In this document: one piece after another, positions 41,258-51,572 of the stretch
Layout: each line of letters opens with the position of its first letter
Numbering within the stretch: position 1 is the stretch's first letter
Assembly: GCA_000272025.2 (NCBI GenBank)
Contig: AKCV02000022.1
Coordinates: forward strand, 62,001 to 126,000
Reading direction: 5' to 3'
Source: Imbroritus primus
Lineage (GTDB): Bacteria > Pseudomonadota > Gammaproteobacteria > Burkholderiales > Burkholderiaceae
DNA length: 64,000 nucleotides
Position numbers and translations under genes: made by a program
The notes under the pieces: generated by a model
Seen by the model: only the letters and a program-made list of their open reading frames with translations
Database searches by the model: none
Told to the model about the DNA's origin: nothing

Positions 41258-41296
41258 CATTCCGTAGTCGCAACCAACCCATTAAGGAGTCCACCG

Positions 41297-41860
41297 ATGT
41301 CGATGATCAATACCGAAGTCAAGCCGTTCAAGGCCACCGCGTTCCACAATGGCAAGTTCGTTGACGTGAGCGAAGCCGACCTGAAGGGCAAGTGGTCTGT
41401 GGTGTTCTTCTACCCGGCCGACTTCACGTTCGTGTGCCCGACCGAACTGGGCGATCTGGCCGACAACTACGACGCATTCAAGAAGCTGGGCGTGGAAATC
41501 TACGCCGTGTCGACCGACACGCACTTCACCCACAAGGCCTGGCACGACAGCTCGGAAACCATCAAGAAGATCCAGTACCCGATGATTGGCGACCCGACCG
41601 GCGTGATCTCGCGCAACTTCGACGTGATGATCGAAGAAGCCGGCCTGGCTGATCGCGGCACCTTCGTGATCGACCCGCAAGGCAAGATCCAGATCATCGA
41701 AGTCAACGCCGGCGGCGTGGGCCGTGATGCTTCCGAACTGCTGCGCAAGGTCAAGGCTGCCCAGTACGTCGCCGCCCACCCGGGTGAAGTGTGCCCGGCC
41801 AAGTGGCAAGAAGGCGAAGCCACGCTGGCTCCGTCGCTCGACCTGGTCGGCAAGATCTAA
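41297..41860 (+). CDS. ahpC: Alkyl hydroperoxide reductase C (typical 2-Cys peroxiredoxin)
   Basis: Protein of 187 residues that reduces hydrogen peroxide and organic peroxides. The peroxidatic cysteine lies in [20 protein letters not shown] and the resolving cysteine in [30 protein letters not shown] follows the standard AhpC sequence. An AAGGAG ribosome site precedes the ATG. It is recharged by AhpF, encoded next, but two strong hairpins separate the genes, so AhpC should be made in large excess. Confidence 0.97.
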   Translation: MSMINTEVKPFKATAFHNGKFVDVSEADLKGKWSVVFFYPADFTFVCPTELGDLADNYDAFKKLGVEIYAVSTDTHFTHKAWHDSSETIKKIQYPMIGDPTGVISRNFDVMIEEAGLADRGTFVIDPQGKIQIIEVNAGGVGRDASELLRKVKAAQYVAAHPGEVCPAKWQEGEATLAPSLDLVGKI

Positions 41861-41892
41861 GCGGCCGCGCTGGATCGTTAGCAGTCTCTCAG

Positions 41893-41953
41893 CGGAAGCC
41901 TATCCGGCTTCCGTTGGACGATCGCCCGGGCGCGAACCGTCCGGGCGTTTTTG
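41893..41953 (+). terminator. Tandem hairpins with terminator between ahpC and ahpF
   Basis: First hairpin: CGGAAGCC (41893-41900) and GGCTTCCG (41906-41913), 8 base pairs with a 5-base loop and no T-run. Second hairpin: CGCCCGG (41923-41929) and CCGGGCG (41941-41947) followed by TTTTTG, an intrinsic terminator. Read-through past it would feed ahpF. Confidence 0.75.
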
Positions 41954-42057
41954 TTTCCACGAGACGCTATCAAAGTGCTGTGAAGTCGTTCTGGCCAGCC
42001 ACACCGCCAGGACCATTTTGATCGCGTCTCTGATTTTTGAACAAGGATCAAGTTGCC

Positions 42058-43614
42058 ATGTTGGATGCCAATCTTAAAACCCAGTTGAAGGCCTACCTCG
42101 AAAAGGTCACCCAACCGTTCGAGATCACCGCGTCCCTCGACGACGGCGCCAAATCGCAGGAGCTGCTCGGCCTACTCAATGACATCGTCAGCCTGAGCGA
42201 CAAGATTACCTTGCGCACCGACGGCGCGGATGCACGCCGCCCCTCGTTTGCCCTCAACCGCATCGGCGGCGACATCCACCTGCGTTTTGCCGGCATCCCC
42301 ATGGGCCACGAGTTCACCTCGCTGGTGCTGGCACTGCTGCAGGTCGGCGGCCATCCGTCGAAACTCGAAGCCGATGTCATCGAACGCATCCGTGCGCTCG
42401 ACGGCGACTACAGCTTCGAAACCTATTTCTCGCTCTCGTGCCAGAACTGCCCGGACGTAGTCCAGGCGCTCAACCTCATGGCCGTGCTGAATCCGCGCAT
42501 CAAGCACGTCGCCATCGACGGTGCGCTGTTCCAGACTGAGATCGAGCAGCGCCAGGTCATGTCGGTGCCGAGCATCTACCTGAATGGCGAGCCGTTCGGC
42601 CAGGGCCGCATGGGCGTGGAAGAAATCCTCGCCAAGCTCGACACCGGCGCCGCCACGCGCGATGCCGAAAAGATGAACGCCAAGGCGCCGTACGACGTCC
42701 TCGTCGTCGGCGGCGGCCCTGCCGGCGCGGCAGCCGCGATCTACGCGGCGCGCAAGGGCATCCGCACGGGCGTGGCAGCCGAGCGCTTCGGCGGCCAGGT
42801 GCTCGACACCATGGCCATCGAAAACTTCATTTCGGTGAAGGAAACGGAAGGACCGAAGCTGGCCCGTGCGCTGGAAGAACACGTGCGCGCCTACGACGTG
42901 GACATCATGAACCTGCAGCGCGCCAGCGCCCTGGTGCCGGCCGCCAAGGAAGGCGAGCTGCATGAAGTGAAATTCGAGAACGGCGCCTCGCTCAAGGCCA
43001 AGACCGTGATCCTCTCCACCGGCGCGCGCTGGCGCGAAATGAACGTACCGGGCGAGCAGGAATACCGTGGACGCGGCGTGGCCTATTGCCCGCACTGTGA
43101 CGGCCCCCTGTTCAAGGGCAAGCGCGTCGCCGTGATCGGCGGCGGCAACTCCGGCGTGGAAGCCGCCATCGACCTCGCCGGCATCGTCTCGCACGTGACG
43201 CTGCTCGAGTTCGCCGGCGAACTGCGCGCCGATGCCGTGCTGCAACGCAAGCTGGCGAGCCTGCCGAACGTCACCACGCACGTCATGGCCCAGACCACCG
43301 AAGTCAAGGGCGATGGCCAGAAAGTGACCGGCCTGGTCTACAAAGACCGCAACAGCGGCGAAGAACATCTCGTCGAACTGGAAGGCATCTTCGTGCAGAT
43401 CGGCCTGCTGCCCAACAGCGAATGGCTCAAGGGCACGATTGAACTGACGCGCTTTGGCGAGATCATCGTCGACGCACGCGGCCAGACCAGTATTCCAGGC
43501 GTATTCGCCGCCGGCGACGTGACGACCGTGCCGTACAAGCAGATCGTCATCGCCATGGGCCAGGGGTCGACGGCCGCGCTGAGCGCGTTCGATCATTTGA
43601 TCCGGACGACCTGA
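42058..43614 (+). CDS. ahpF: Alkyl hydroperoxide reductase subunit F
   Basis: Flavoprotein disulfide reductase of 518 residues that passes electrons from NADH to AhpC. The N-terminal tandem thioredoxin-like domain holds the redox pair SCQNCPDV (Cys-x-x-Cys). The FAD site is [20 protein letters not shown] and the thioredoxin-reductase-like redox pair is [10 protein letters not shown]. The NADH site is [17 protein letters not shown], and [20 protein letters not shown] closes the FAD fold. The start [17 protein letters not shown] is the usual family start. A very strong terminator follows. Confidence 0.97.
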   Translation: MLDANLKTQLKAYLEKVTQPFEITASLDDGAKSQELLGLLNDIVSLSDKITLRTDGADARRPSFALNRIGGDIHLRFAGIPMGHEFTSLVLALLQVGGHPSKLEADVIERIRALDGDYSFETYFSLSCQNCPDVVQALNLMAVLNPRIKHVAIDGALFQTEIEQRQVMSVPSIYLNGEPFGQGRMGVEEILAKLDTGAATRDAEKMNAKAPYDVLVVGGGPAGAAAAIYAARKGIRTGVAAERFGGQVLDTMAIENFISVKETEGPKLARALEEHVRAYDVDIMNLQRASALVPAAKEGELHEVKFENGASLKAKTVILSTGARWREMNVPGEQEYRGRGVAYCPHCDGPLFKGKRVAVIGGGNSGVEAAIDLAGIVSHVTLLEFAGELRADAVLQRKLASLPNVTTHVMAQTTEVKGDGQKVTGLVYKDRNSGEEHLVELEGIFVQIGLLPNSEWLKGTIELTRFGEIIVDARGQTSIPGVFAAGDVTTVPYKQIVIAMGQGSTAALSAFDHLIRTT

Positions 43615-43668
43615 GTCAGGTTGACCCTACGCCCGATACCACGGGGCATTCAGGCAATGGCCCCAACG

Positions 43669-43700
43669 CCGCGCCTTCGCAAGAAGGCGCGGTTTTTTTT
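43669..43700 (+). terminator. Rho-independent terminator of ahpF
   Basis: A 10-base-pair stem CCGCGCCTTC / GAAGGCGCGG with a GCAA loop is followed by eight T residues. Confidence 0.95.
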
Positions 43701-43906
43701 GCGTCAGTGCAAAACGCACCGGCCATTGCCCCCTGGCATGAAGCGGAATCGGACTCCTTCGGCATGCCTGTGCAGTAAAACGCTGTCACAAATGGAAACA
43801 TGCAACGTATTGCCTGCAACTGGTACTCAAGTTGTACTATTCCCGCACCGGGTTGCGGCATGCCTCATCGCGCCGGGCCCTTTTCCACCTCACCCGACAT
43901 ATCGCC

Positions 43907-44422
43907 ATGATCCGCAAATCCACTATCGCTGCTGCCGTGCTTGCCGGGCTGTTCGCCATTTCCATCTACGCCGCCCCACACTGGACTGTCCGCCAAATGG
44001 TCGCCGCCGCCGAGGGGCGCGACACCGAGAAATTCTCGCAATACGTCGACTACCCCGCGTTGCGGGAAAGCCTGAAGGCGCAGTTCGCGATGTCGATGGA
44101 CCAGCAGATGGGGGGCGGCGACAACCCGTTCGCGGCGATCGGCAAGATGATCGGCCGCGCGGTCGCTGATCCGATGATCGAGGCCTCGGTCACACCGGCT
44201 GGTGCAATGGCGATGGTGGTGGAAACGCCACCGGATGCCGCAGCCTCGGCGCCGGCTGCCGGCAAGGCATCCCGCCCGGACTACAAGGTGGCGTACCGGA
44301 GCTGGGACAGCGTGGATGCGAGCACCATGCGGGCGAATGGCGAGCCGTTCGTGATGCGGCTGCGCCGGACCGGGCTGTGGTCGTGGCGGTGGGTTGGGGT
44401 CGCGCAAGCGCCTGCGCGCTGA
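43907..44422 (+). CDS. DUF2939 exported or membrane-anchored protein
   Basis: Protein of 171 residues. The N-terminus is a hydrophobic segment (IAAAVLAGLFAISIYAAPHW) that may be a signal or anchor. The DUF2939 motif follows: VRQMVAAAEGRDTEKFSQYV, DYPALRESLKAQFAMSM and FAAIGKMIGRAVADPMIEAS. The C-terminus is a beta-strand pair ending FVMRLRRTGLWSWRWVGV. The family is common in proteobacteria and its role is unknown. The start MIRKS at 43907 was chosen over an upstream ATG because it begins just before the hydrophobic segment. Confidence 0.85.
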   Translation: MIRKSTIAAAVLAGLFAISIYAAPHWTVRQMVAAAEGRDTEKFSQYVDYPALRESLKAQFAMSMDQQMGGGDNPFAAIGKMIGRAVADPMIEASVTPAGAMAMVVETPPDAAASAPAAGKASRPDYKVAYRSWDSVDASTMRANGEPFVMRLRRTGLWSWRWVGVAQAPAR

Positions 44423-44570
44423 GCCGTATCCGCGTCGGGCTACGCTGCACGCGGCAACCCGGCGTCACTCGGGATTCGCTCGATACGAACCGCCACCACT
44501 GCGCCGGGAACAACCGACCCCTGCATCAACGGCGCGCCCTCAAAGGCGGCTTGAGGTATGCGGCAGTAGC

Positions 44571-46400
44571 CTACTGCGCTGTCGCAAACTGAATCCGATG
44601 CAAGCCCGCATACAGCCCGCCCTGCGCCAGCAGCGCGGCATGCGTGCCCTGCTCGACGATGCGACCCTGTTCGAGCACGACGATGCGCGTGGCATTCTCG
44701 ATGGTCGACAGGCGGTGGGCGATGACGAGCGTGGTGCGGTTCTGCATGAGCCGTTCGAGCGCGGCCTGCACCTGGCGTTCCGATTCGGAGTCGAGGGCCG
44801 AGGTCGCTTCGTCGAGGATCAGGATCGGTGCGTCCTTGTAGATGGCACGTGCAATCGCCAGACGCTGGCGCTGGCCACCCGAGAGGCGCATGCCGTTGTC
44901 GCCGATGTTGGTCAGGGCGCCTTCGGGCAGGCCGGCGACCGTGTCACTGAGGTTCGCGGCGGCGAGCGCCCGCTCGACCCGTGCCATGTCGATGTCGTCT
45001 TCCGATGACGCACCATAGGCAACGTTGGCGGCAACCGTATCGTTGAACAGCACCACGTCCTGGCTGACAAAGGCGATCTGGCGGCGCAGGTCGGCCAGGG
45101 ACAATTCGGTCAGCGGCACGCCATCGAGCAGGATACGTCCTTGCGTGGGGTCGAAGAAGCGCGGCAGCAAATTCACCAGCGTGGTCTTGCCGCTGCCGGA
45201 CGGGCCAACCAGCGCAATCACCTCGCCGGCGCCAACATGCAGGTTGATATCTTGCAGCGCTGCCTTGCTTTCGCTCGCCTTGCTTTCGCTCGCCTTGCCT
45301 GCAGCCGCATAGCCAAAGCCGACCTTCTCGAAATCGATAACGCCCGTGGCGCGGTCCAGCGGCTTGCCGCCAGTCTGTGCCTCGATCGGTTCGTCGATCA
45401 GGCGGAAGATCATTTCCGCGGCGGTGAGGCCCCGCTGCAGCGGCTGGTTGATGTCGGTCAGGTGCTTGAGCGGCGAGACCAGCAGCAACATGGCCATGAC
45501 AAAGCCGGTGAAGCTGCCGATGGTGGTGCCGCTGGTCTGCGACTGGATCACGGCGATGGTCAGGATCACCGACAGCGCAATCGCCGCCAGGATCTGCGTG
45601 ATCGGCTGATTAAGCCCGGCGGCAACCGCCATGCGCATCGAATAGCCGCGCAGGCGCTCGGCCATGCGGCGGAAACGCTGCATCTCGTAGGCTTCGCCAC
45701 CATGCAGCTTGACCACCTTGAAGCCGCCGGCAGCCTCTTCCACCACATAGGCCGCTTCGTTGGTCAGCTTCTGGTGATCGCGGTTCAGGCTGCGCAGGCG
45801 GCGGTTGATACGCGATACGAGAAAGCCGATCACCGGCAGCACCACGGCCACGATCAGCGTCAGTTGCCAGTTGGTCCAGAACAGGAACGCCAGCAGCGCC
45901 AGCACCGTGAGCGAATCGCGCACCAGGGTAATGAACACGCTGGTCAGGATCTGCAGCACCTGGTTGACCTCGAAGATCACCGCATTGATCAGCGTGGCAG
46001 CGTTGTTGCGATGATAGAACGCGGCCGGGGCGTGCAGCATGCGCTCGAACATTTCCAGCCGCAGGCGCAACAGCACGCGGTTCGACAGCAGGTTGAGCAG
46101 GTAGTTGGAGCTGAACTGCGCCACGCCGCGGATCACGGCGATGCCGATCAGCAGCGCCGGCACATGCCACAGACGCCCCACGTACTGACCACCAAACCCC
46201 TTGTCGAGCAGGTCGGTCACGATCTTCGGAATCGCGGCCTCGCTGAGCGCCACCACGGCCATCGCCAGGATCGCCCCGATGAAGATGCCGCGCTGCGGCC
46301 ACAGGTAGGTGCCCAGACGCTTGCCGAGTTTCTGTTCCGGCTCGGGCTTTGCTGCGGGACGCGCCGTGGCGTCCGGGGAAGAATTTGCTTGTATACTCAC
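44571..46400 (-). CDS. msbA: MsbA-like lipid flippase, ABC exporter
   Basis: ABC half-transporter of 609 residues from a GTG at 46400 with AAGGA upstream. Six membrane helices precede the ATPase, including [20 protein letters not shown] (the MsbA coupling region). The nucleotide-binding domain shows Walker [15 protein letters not shown], signature [15 protein letters not shown] and Walker [21 protein letters not shown]. MsbA flips lipid A-core across the inner membrane. Just before the ATPase domain is a small expansion, [13 protein letters not shown], coded by a tandem 15-base repeat. It is divergent from a glycosyltransferase gene, consistent with envelope synthesis. Confidence 0.9.
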   Translation of the reverse strand: MSIQANSSPDATARPAAKPEPEQKLGKRLGTYLWPQRGIFIGAILAMAVVALSEAAIPKIVTDLLDKGFGGQYVGRLWHVPALLIGIAVIRGVAQFSSNYLLNLLSNRVLLRLRLEMFERMLHAPAAFYHRNNAATLINAVIFEVNQVLQILTSVFITLVRDSLTVLALLAFLFWTNWQLTLIVAVVLPVIGFLVSRINRRLRSLNRDHQKLTNEAAYVVEEAAGGFKVVKLHGGEAYEMQRFRRMAERLRGYSMRMAVAAGLNQPITQILAAIALSVILTIAVIQSQTSGTTIGSFTGFVMAMLLLVSPLKHLTDINQPLQRGLTAAEMIFRLIDEPIEAQTGGKPLDRATGVIDFEKVGFGYAAAGKASESKASESKAALQDINLHVGAGEVIALVGPSGSGKTTLVNLLPRFFDPTQGRILLDGVPLTELSLADLRRQIAFVSQDVVLFNDTVAANVAYGASSEDDIDMARVERALAAANLSDTVAGLPEGALTNIGDNGMRLSGGQRQRLAIARAIYKDAPILILDEATSALDSESERQVQAALERLMQNRTTLVIAHRLSTIENATRIVVLEQGRIVEQGTHAALLAQGGLYAGLHRIQFATAQ

Positions 46401-46590
46401 TGACGTCCTTGGAAGACGATGCGCACAGGCTGTGCGCCGCAGTCGGCATTTTAGCTGCATTCCGGCGAAGGTCCGCGCAGTACGCCGGCGCCCTGCCGGT
46501 CGTGACCCGCTACTGCCGCACCCGGCCACAACGCGAACGCCAAGCCGATTTTCCAACCCGCATTGCCGAGCCTTCGAGCCCCCAAACCCT

Positions 46591-47448
46591 GTGACCGCCG
46601 CCACGCCTTCGCTGATCTCCATCGTCATTCCGACCTACAACCGCCCGGTGGCGCTGGATCGCGTCCTGGCGGCGTGTGCGGAACAGACCGACCGCCGCTT
46701 CGAGATCGTGATCGCCGACGACGGCTCGACCGCCGAGACCAGCGCATTGATCGACGACTGGCGCAGCCGCTGCCCGGTGCCGCTCGCGCACATCTGGCAA
46801 CCTGACGACGGCTTTCGCGCCGCGCAGGCACGCAACAAGGCAACGGCGGAGGCAAGCGGCGACTACGTGGTCTTTCTCGATGGTGACTGCGTCCCGCAGC
46901 GTAACTTCGTGGCCCGTCACCGTGCCCTCGCCCGGCCTGGCTGCATCGTCACCGGAAGCCGCATCCTGCTCGATGAATCGCTCACCCGGCAGGTCGAAGC
47001 CGAACACCGCGACATTCACCGCGAGCCGTTCGGTTTCTGGCTGCGCCAGCAGTTCGGCGGGCACGTCAACAAATGCCTGCCGCTGCTCGGCCTGCCGGCC
47101 GGCCTGCCCGGACGGTACATGACGCGCTTCACCTGGAAGAGCATCAAGTCATGCAACCTCGCGGTGTGGAAAAGCGATCTGGAACGCGTGGACGGCTTCG
47201 ACAATACCTTCACTGGCTGGGGTCATGAGGATGCCGATCTGGTGGCGCGCCTGCACAACGCCGGCGTGGCGCGCGTGCGCGGCTTCTTCGCCACCGAGGT
47301 GTTTCACCTGTGGCACCGCGAAAACCCGCGCGGGCGCGAAAGTATCAACCATGCTCGCGTGGTGGCACGGCTGGCATCCGGGCAGATCCGTGCGGACGCC
47401 GGCATCGAGGCATGCCGGAGCGATCCCGACACTGTGGTACGCCGCTAG
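46591..47448 (+). CDS. Glycosyltransferase family 2
   Basis: Inverting glycosyltransferase of 285 residues from a GTG at 46591. The GT-A fold start is [20 protein letters not shown], then [20 protein letters not shown]. The metal-binding DxD motif is [18 protein letters not shown]. The end [20 protein letters not shown] and [15 protein letters not shown] resembles the galactosyltransferase-like C-terminal domain. Substrates are unknown; a role in LPS core or surface sugar is suggested by the neighbouring msbA. The start is uncertain because no close ribosome site is visible. Confidence 0.88.
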   Translation: MTAATPSLISIVIPTYNRPVALDRVLAACAEQTDRRFEIVIADDGSTAETSALIDDWRSRCPVPLAHIWQPDDGFRAAQARNKATAEASGDYVVFLDGDCVPQRNFVARHRALARPGCIVTGSRILLDESLTRQVEAEHRDIHREPFGFWLRQQFGGHVNKCLPLLGLPAGLPGRYMTRFTWKSIKSCNLAVWKSDLERVDGFDNTFTGWGHEDADLVARLHNAGVARVRGFFATEVFHLWHRENPRGRESINHARVVARLASGQIRADAGIEACRSDPDTVVRR

Positions 47449-47475
47449 GCGGCGCTCCACCAATCTCAGCCGGCA

Positions 47476-50400
47476 TCAACCGTACAGCGTCTCCACCGCA
47501 TCGCCCGACAGCGCCGAACGTAGCGCCAGCAAGGCATCGTCGCTTGGCAGGATGCGCCACGCGTCGCCCAGCACGGTTTCACAGCGCGCCTGGCCGTTGC
47601 TGTATTCGATATGGATTGGCAGGCCGGTGGGGCCATCATCGCTGCGCGGCGCGACATGCGGCTTCAGCAGTTCGCGCAAGGCCTTGGGATCGGAGTTGCC
47701 GTTCATGCGTAACGCCACCCCGCGTGCGAAACGGCTGCGAGCCAGCGTCAGGTCCATGATCGACTCCACCGTGAAACGCACGCCACCGGTAAAGCTGTCG
47801 AAGCGTGCATTGCCCTGGGCAATCAGCAGTTCATCTTCGCGCAGCATGGCGCGGTGCGCTTCATACAGTTCATTGAAGACTGTCATCTCGATCTGCGCCG
47901 TGCCGTCATCGAGCAGCACGATCAGCATCTTGCCGCGTTGCGTCATCTGCGTACGCAGCCCGGTGATCACGCCAGCCACGAGCTTGTTGCGCACATCGCG
48001 GCTGCCGTAGCCCCCGCCTCCCCCGCCCTGGCTGGTCACCTCCTTGGTGAGCGCGGCCAGCGTGGTGCGGGCAAAGCGGCGCACTTCGCTACTGTAGGCG
48101 TCGAACAGGTGACCGGAGAAATAGAAGCCGAGCGCCTGCTTTTCTTCCTGCAGCATGCGCTTGGGCGACCACGCCGGCTCATCAACCAGTTCCGGCCGAT
48201 GGCCGGAAGCCTCGGCATCGCCCATCAGGTCGAATAGCGAAACCTGGTTGGCCGATTCCGCCTTCTGGTCGGCAGCTTCCATGGCACGCGGCACCGAGGC
48301 CAGCAGCTGCGCACGGTTGGGATGCAACGTATCGAACGCGCCAGCACGGATCAGGGCCTCGACCGTGCGTCGATTGACCACGCGCCGGTCGATGCGCTCG
48401 CAGAAATCGAACAGGTCGGTGAATGGCCGCTCGGCGCGCGCGCGCAGGATTTCCTCGATGGCGCCCTGGCCCGAGCCCTTGACCGCGCCCAGGCCGTAGC
48501 GGATGGTCCGCTCGTCGGCCGGGGCAAAGCGGTAGTCGCTCTGGTTGATGTCGGGCGGCAGCATCGCCAGCTTGTTCTCGGCCGACACGCTGTCCTCGTA
48601 GAGGATCTTGACCTTGTCGGTATCGTCCATGGCGAGCGACAAGTTGGCCGCCATGAATGCGGCAGGATGGTGCGCCTTGAGGTACGCCGTGTAGTACGCC
48701 AGCAGCGCATAGGCAGCCGCGTGCGACTTGTTGAAGCCATAACCGGCGAACTTCTCCATCAGGTCGAAGATCTCATCGGCCTTCTCCGCGCTCAGGCCAT
48801 TCTTGGCCGCACCGGCGCGGAACAGTTCGCGATGCTGCGCCATCTCTTCCGGCTTCTTTTTGCCCATGGCGCGGCGCAGCAGGTCGGCGCCGCCCAGCGA
48901 GTAGCCGCCGATGATCTGCGCCATCTGCATCACCTGCTCCTGGTAGACCATGATGCCGTAGGTCTCTTTCAGGATCGGCTCGACGCGCGGATCGGGGTAT
49001 TCCACCTGTTCGCGGCCATGCTTGCGCGCGCAGAAACTCGGGATCAGGTCCATCGGGCCGGGACGGTACAGCGCCACCAGCGCGATGATGTCCTCGAAGC
49101 GGTCAGGCAACGCGTCTTTAAGCATGCCCTGCATGCCGCGGCTTTCCAGCTGGAACACGGCCACTGTATTGGCGCTCTTGAGGATCGAGAAGGCTGCGGG
49201 ATCGTCTAGCGGGATCTGGCTGCAATTCCAGCCTTCCTTCGATGGATCAAGCTGCCGGATGTAGCGCTCGGCCCAGTCGAGGATGGTCAGCGTGGTCAGG
49301 CCCAAGAAGTCGAACTTCACCAGGCCGACGGCCTCCACGTCATCCTTGTCATACTGGCTCACCACGCCGCTGGAGCCATCGTTCTGCCCGCCCTGCGTGT
49401 ACAGCGGGCAGAAGTCGGTGAGCTTGCCGGGGGCGATCAGCACGCCGCCCGCATGCATGCCCACGTTGCGGGTCATGCCCTCCACGCGCTGTGCCAGTTC
49501 GAGCAGCTGGCGCACCTCGTCTTCATTCTTTTCGCGCTCGGCCAGTAGCGGCTCTTCCTTCTTGGCCTCTTCCAGCGTCACCAGCTTGCCTGGTTTGAAC
49601 GGAATGAGCTTGGCCACACCGTCGACAAAGCCATACCCAAGATCGAGCACGCGTCCCACGTCGCGCACCGCGGCCTTGGCGGCCATGGTGCCGAAGGTGG
49701 CAATCTGCGAGACGGCATCGGTGCCGTACTTCTCCTTCACATACTGGATCACGCGATCGCGCCCGGCCTGGCAGAAGTCGATGTCGAAGTCGGGCATCGA
49801 GACGCGGTCCGGATTCAGGAAGCGCTCGAACAGCAGGTTGTACTTGAGCGGATCGAGGTCCGTGATGCCGAGCGCATAGGCCACCAGCGATCCAGCGCCC
49901 GAGCCCCGGCCCGGCCCCACCGGCACGCCGTTGTTCTTGGCCCAGTTGATAAAGTCCGCCACGATCAGGAAGTAGCCAGGAAAACCCATCTTGATGATGG
50001 TCCCGGTCTCGAATTCCAGCCGTGCATAGTATTCGGGCCGCTTCTGCTCGCGCACCGCCTCGTCCGGGAACAGCACCGCCATACGCTTTTCCAGACCTTC
50101 CTTGGCCATCAGCACCAGGTAGTCGTCGAGCGACAGGCCATCGGGCGTCGGGAACAGCGGCAGCTTGGGCTTGCCCAGTTCCAGCGTGAGATTGCAGCGG
50201 CGCGCGATCTCTACGGCGTTTTCCAGCGCCGAGGGCAGATCGGCGAACAGCGCCACCATCTCGTCCTGTGTCTTGAAGTACTGGTCCGTGGTGAAGCGCC
50301 GCACGCGGCGCGGATTGGCCAGCAACTCGCCTTCGGAGATGCACACGCGCGCCTCGTGCGCTGTGTAGTCATCCGGCGTCATGAACTGGATCGGATGCGT

Positions 50401-51015
50401 GGCGACTACCGGCAATCGCAGCGAGGCCGCCAGCTGCACGGCCTGCTGAATGTAGGCCTCGGTCCCGGCGTGCCCGGCACGCTGCAATTCAATGTAGTAG
50501 CGATCGGGGAACACGCGCGCCCAGTGGCGCGCCAGCCGCTCGGCGCCGGCCGGGTTGCCATTGGCGAGCGCCATGCCGACATCGCCGAGCAGCGCGCCCG
50601 ACAGGGCGATCAGTTCATGCGACAGCGGATTGCCGTCGCTGCCCGGTTCCTCGAACCACTGTGGCATCACTTCGGCGCGGCCGCGATACTGGTTGTTCAG
50701 CCAGGCGCGCGCCAGCAGGTCGCACAGGTTCAGGTAACCCTGCTTGCCCTGCACCAGCAGCAGCATCCGGCCAGTCTTGTCGCGATCTTCAGAATTGGTC
50801 AGCCAGACTTCCGCACCGACGAGCGGTTTGACACCTTTGCCGCGCGCTTCCTTGTAGAAACGCACGAGGCCGAAGGCATTGGCAAGGTCGGTCAGGGCCA
50901 GCGCTCCCATGCCATCGGCCGCGGCTGCGGCAATGGCATCGTCGAGGCGGACGATGCCGTCGACGATGGAATATTCGGAGTGCAGGCGGAGGTGTACGAA
51001 GCGCGGCTGGGTCAT
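47476..51015 (-). CDS. dnaE: DNA polymerase III alpha subunit
   Basis: Replicative polymerase of 1179 residues. The PHP domain at the N-terminus begins MTQPRFVHLRLHSEYSIVDG and contains ALALTDLANAFGLVRFYKEA. The catalytic motifs are visible as VGPGRGSGAGSLVAYALGIT and MPDFDIDFCQAGRDRVIQYV, with the latter holding the metal-binding Asp residues. A helix-hairpin-helix and an OB-fold lie at the C-terminus (LLIAQGNARFDSFTGGVRFT). A Gly-rich run (SQGGGGGGYGSR) interrupts a linker before the OB-fold. The length is standard for DnaE1. Confidence 0.97.
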   Translation of the reverse strand: MTQPRFVHLRLHSEYSIVDGIVRLDDAIAAAAADGMGALALTDLANAFGLVRFYKEARGKGVKPLVGAEVWLTNSEDRDKTGRMLLLVQGKQGYLNLCDLLARAWLNNQYRGRAEVMPQWFEEPGSDGNPLSHELIALSGALLGDVGMALANGNPAGAERLARHWARVFPDRYYIELQRAGHAGTEAYIQQAVQLAASLRLPVVATHPIQFMTPDDYTAHEARVCISEGELLANPRRVRRFTTDQYFKTQDEMVALFADLPSALENAVEIARRCNLTLELGKPKLPLFPTPDGLSLDDYLVLMAKEGLEKRMAVLFPDEAVREQKRPEYYARLEFETGTIIKMGFPGYFLIVADFINWAKNNGVPVGPGRGSGAGSLVAYALGITDLDPLKYNLLFERFLNPDRVSMPDFDIDFCQAGRDRVIQYVKEKYGTDAVSQIATFGTMAAKAAVRDVGRVLDLGYGFVDGVAKLIPFKPGKLVTLEEAKKEEPLLAEREKNEDEVRQLLELAQRVEGMTRNVGMHAGGVLIAPGKLTDFCPLYTQGGQNDGSSGVVSQYDKDDVEAVGLVKFDFLGLTTLTILDWAERYIRQLDPSKEGWNCSQIPLDDPAAFSILKSANTVAVFQLESRGMQGMLKDALPDRFEDIIALVALYRPGPMDLIPSFCARKHGREQVEYPDPRVEPILKETYGIMVYQEQVMQMAQIIGGYSLGGADLLRRAMGKKKPEEMAQHRELFRAGAAKNGLSAEKADEIFDLMEKFAGYGFNKSHAAAYALLAYYTAYLKAHHPAAFMAANLSLAMDDTDKVKILYEDSVSAENKLAMLPPDINQSDYRFAPADERTIRYGLGAVKGSGQGAIEEILRARAERPFTDLFDFCERIDRRVVNRRTVEALIRAGAFDTLHPNRAQLLASVPRAMEAADQKAESANQVSLFDLMGDAEASGHRPELVDEPAWSPKRMLQEEKQALGFYFSGHLFDAYSSEVRRFARTTLAALTKEVTSQGGGGGGYGSRDVRNKLVAGVITGLRTQMTQRGKMLIVLLDDGTAQIEMTVFNELYEAHRAMLREDELLIAQGNARFDSFTGGVRFTVESIMDLTLARSRFARGVALRMNGNSDPKALRELLKPHVAPRSDDGPTGLPIHIEYSNGQARCETVLGDAWRILPSDDALLALRSALSGDAVETLYG

Positions 51016-51132
51016 GCCGCTATTGTACCGGGTAGCGTACCCGGATTCTCCCCCGGAACGCATCCCGGCGGATCCCGGCCGCGCAGCCGGAGAAAAGCCG
51101 GCCAGGCATCACGCCCGGCGCGGCCCGGTGCG

Positions 51133-51243
51133 TCAGATCTTGGTCACGAACGAGCGCGCGTGATACAGCGCGCACAGGCTCAATGCGGTGATGACAACGA
51201 TGGCGATGACATCGGCGCCAGGGTAACCCCAGAAATCGGACAT
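51133..51243 (-). CDS. 36-residue single-span membrane peptide
   Basis: A small gene with an AGGAGA ribosome site placed 5 bases before the ATG. The peptide starts SDFWGYPGADVIAIVV and runs through one hydrophobic span (VIAIVVITALSLCALYHA) to a basic C-terminal end. It is the last gene of the transporter / winged-helix operon, 30 bases after the winged-helix gene. Such small proteins often sit beside or regulate a membrane transporter. No known family was recognised. Confidence 0.65.
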   Translation of the reverse strand: MSDFWGYPGADVIAIVVITALSLCALYHARSFVTKI

Positions 51244-51273
51244 GGCAGTCTCCTGTAGAAGAACAAATGAAGG

Positions 51274-51549
51274 TCAGAGCAGGCCAGTATCGGCCATGCG
51301 GCGGCGGCCGAAATCGCTGACCCGGAAGCGGAAGTGCATCTTGTCGTCCGCGGCATCGAATTTCTCCTCGATGCTGGTGAGCAAGCCGCCCGAGTACAAG
51401 TCGGTGAGCGTCACGCGCACCGTGCCGACCCAGTACGGGCCGACCTTGTCATAGGCACGGCACACCGCCTCGGCGATTTCGCTGTCCCACATGCCATCGG
51501 TCCGGGCGATCTGCTGCAGGATGAACCCCTTGATATGCATCTTGGCCAT
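51274..51549 (-). CDS. Small winged-helix-like protein
   Basis: Protein of 91 residues with an AAGGAAAC ribosome site. It reads as a winged helix: KGFILQQIARTDGMWDSEIA, then a recognition-helix-like VGTVRVTLTDLYSGGLLTSI and a beta-wing KMHFRFRVSDFGRRRMADTG. This looks like a minimal PadR-type fold, but no exact family was recalled. It lies 23 bases after the DMT transporter and before the 36-residue peptide, so one transcript is likely. It may be a local regulator. Confidence 0.7.
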   Translation of the reverse strand: MAKMHIKGFILQQIARTDGMWDSEIAEAVCRAYDKVGPYWVGTVRVTLTDLYSGGLLTSIEEKFDAADDKMHFRFRVSDFGRRRMADTGLL

Positions 51550-51572
51550 GGTTGTTTCCTTGTTCGTCGGGT

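Noticed and set aside
41100-41296. OxyR binding site upstream of ahpC
   Set aside because: No four ATAG/CTAT-type elements at 10-base spacing could be aligned. OxyR control is possible but not supported by sequence here.
47149-47463. Small minus-strand gene after dnaE
   Set aside because: It lies antisense to the glycosyltransferase C-terminus, with no ribosome site or domain.
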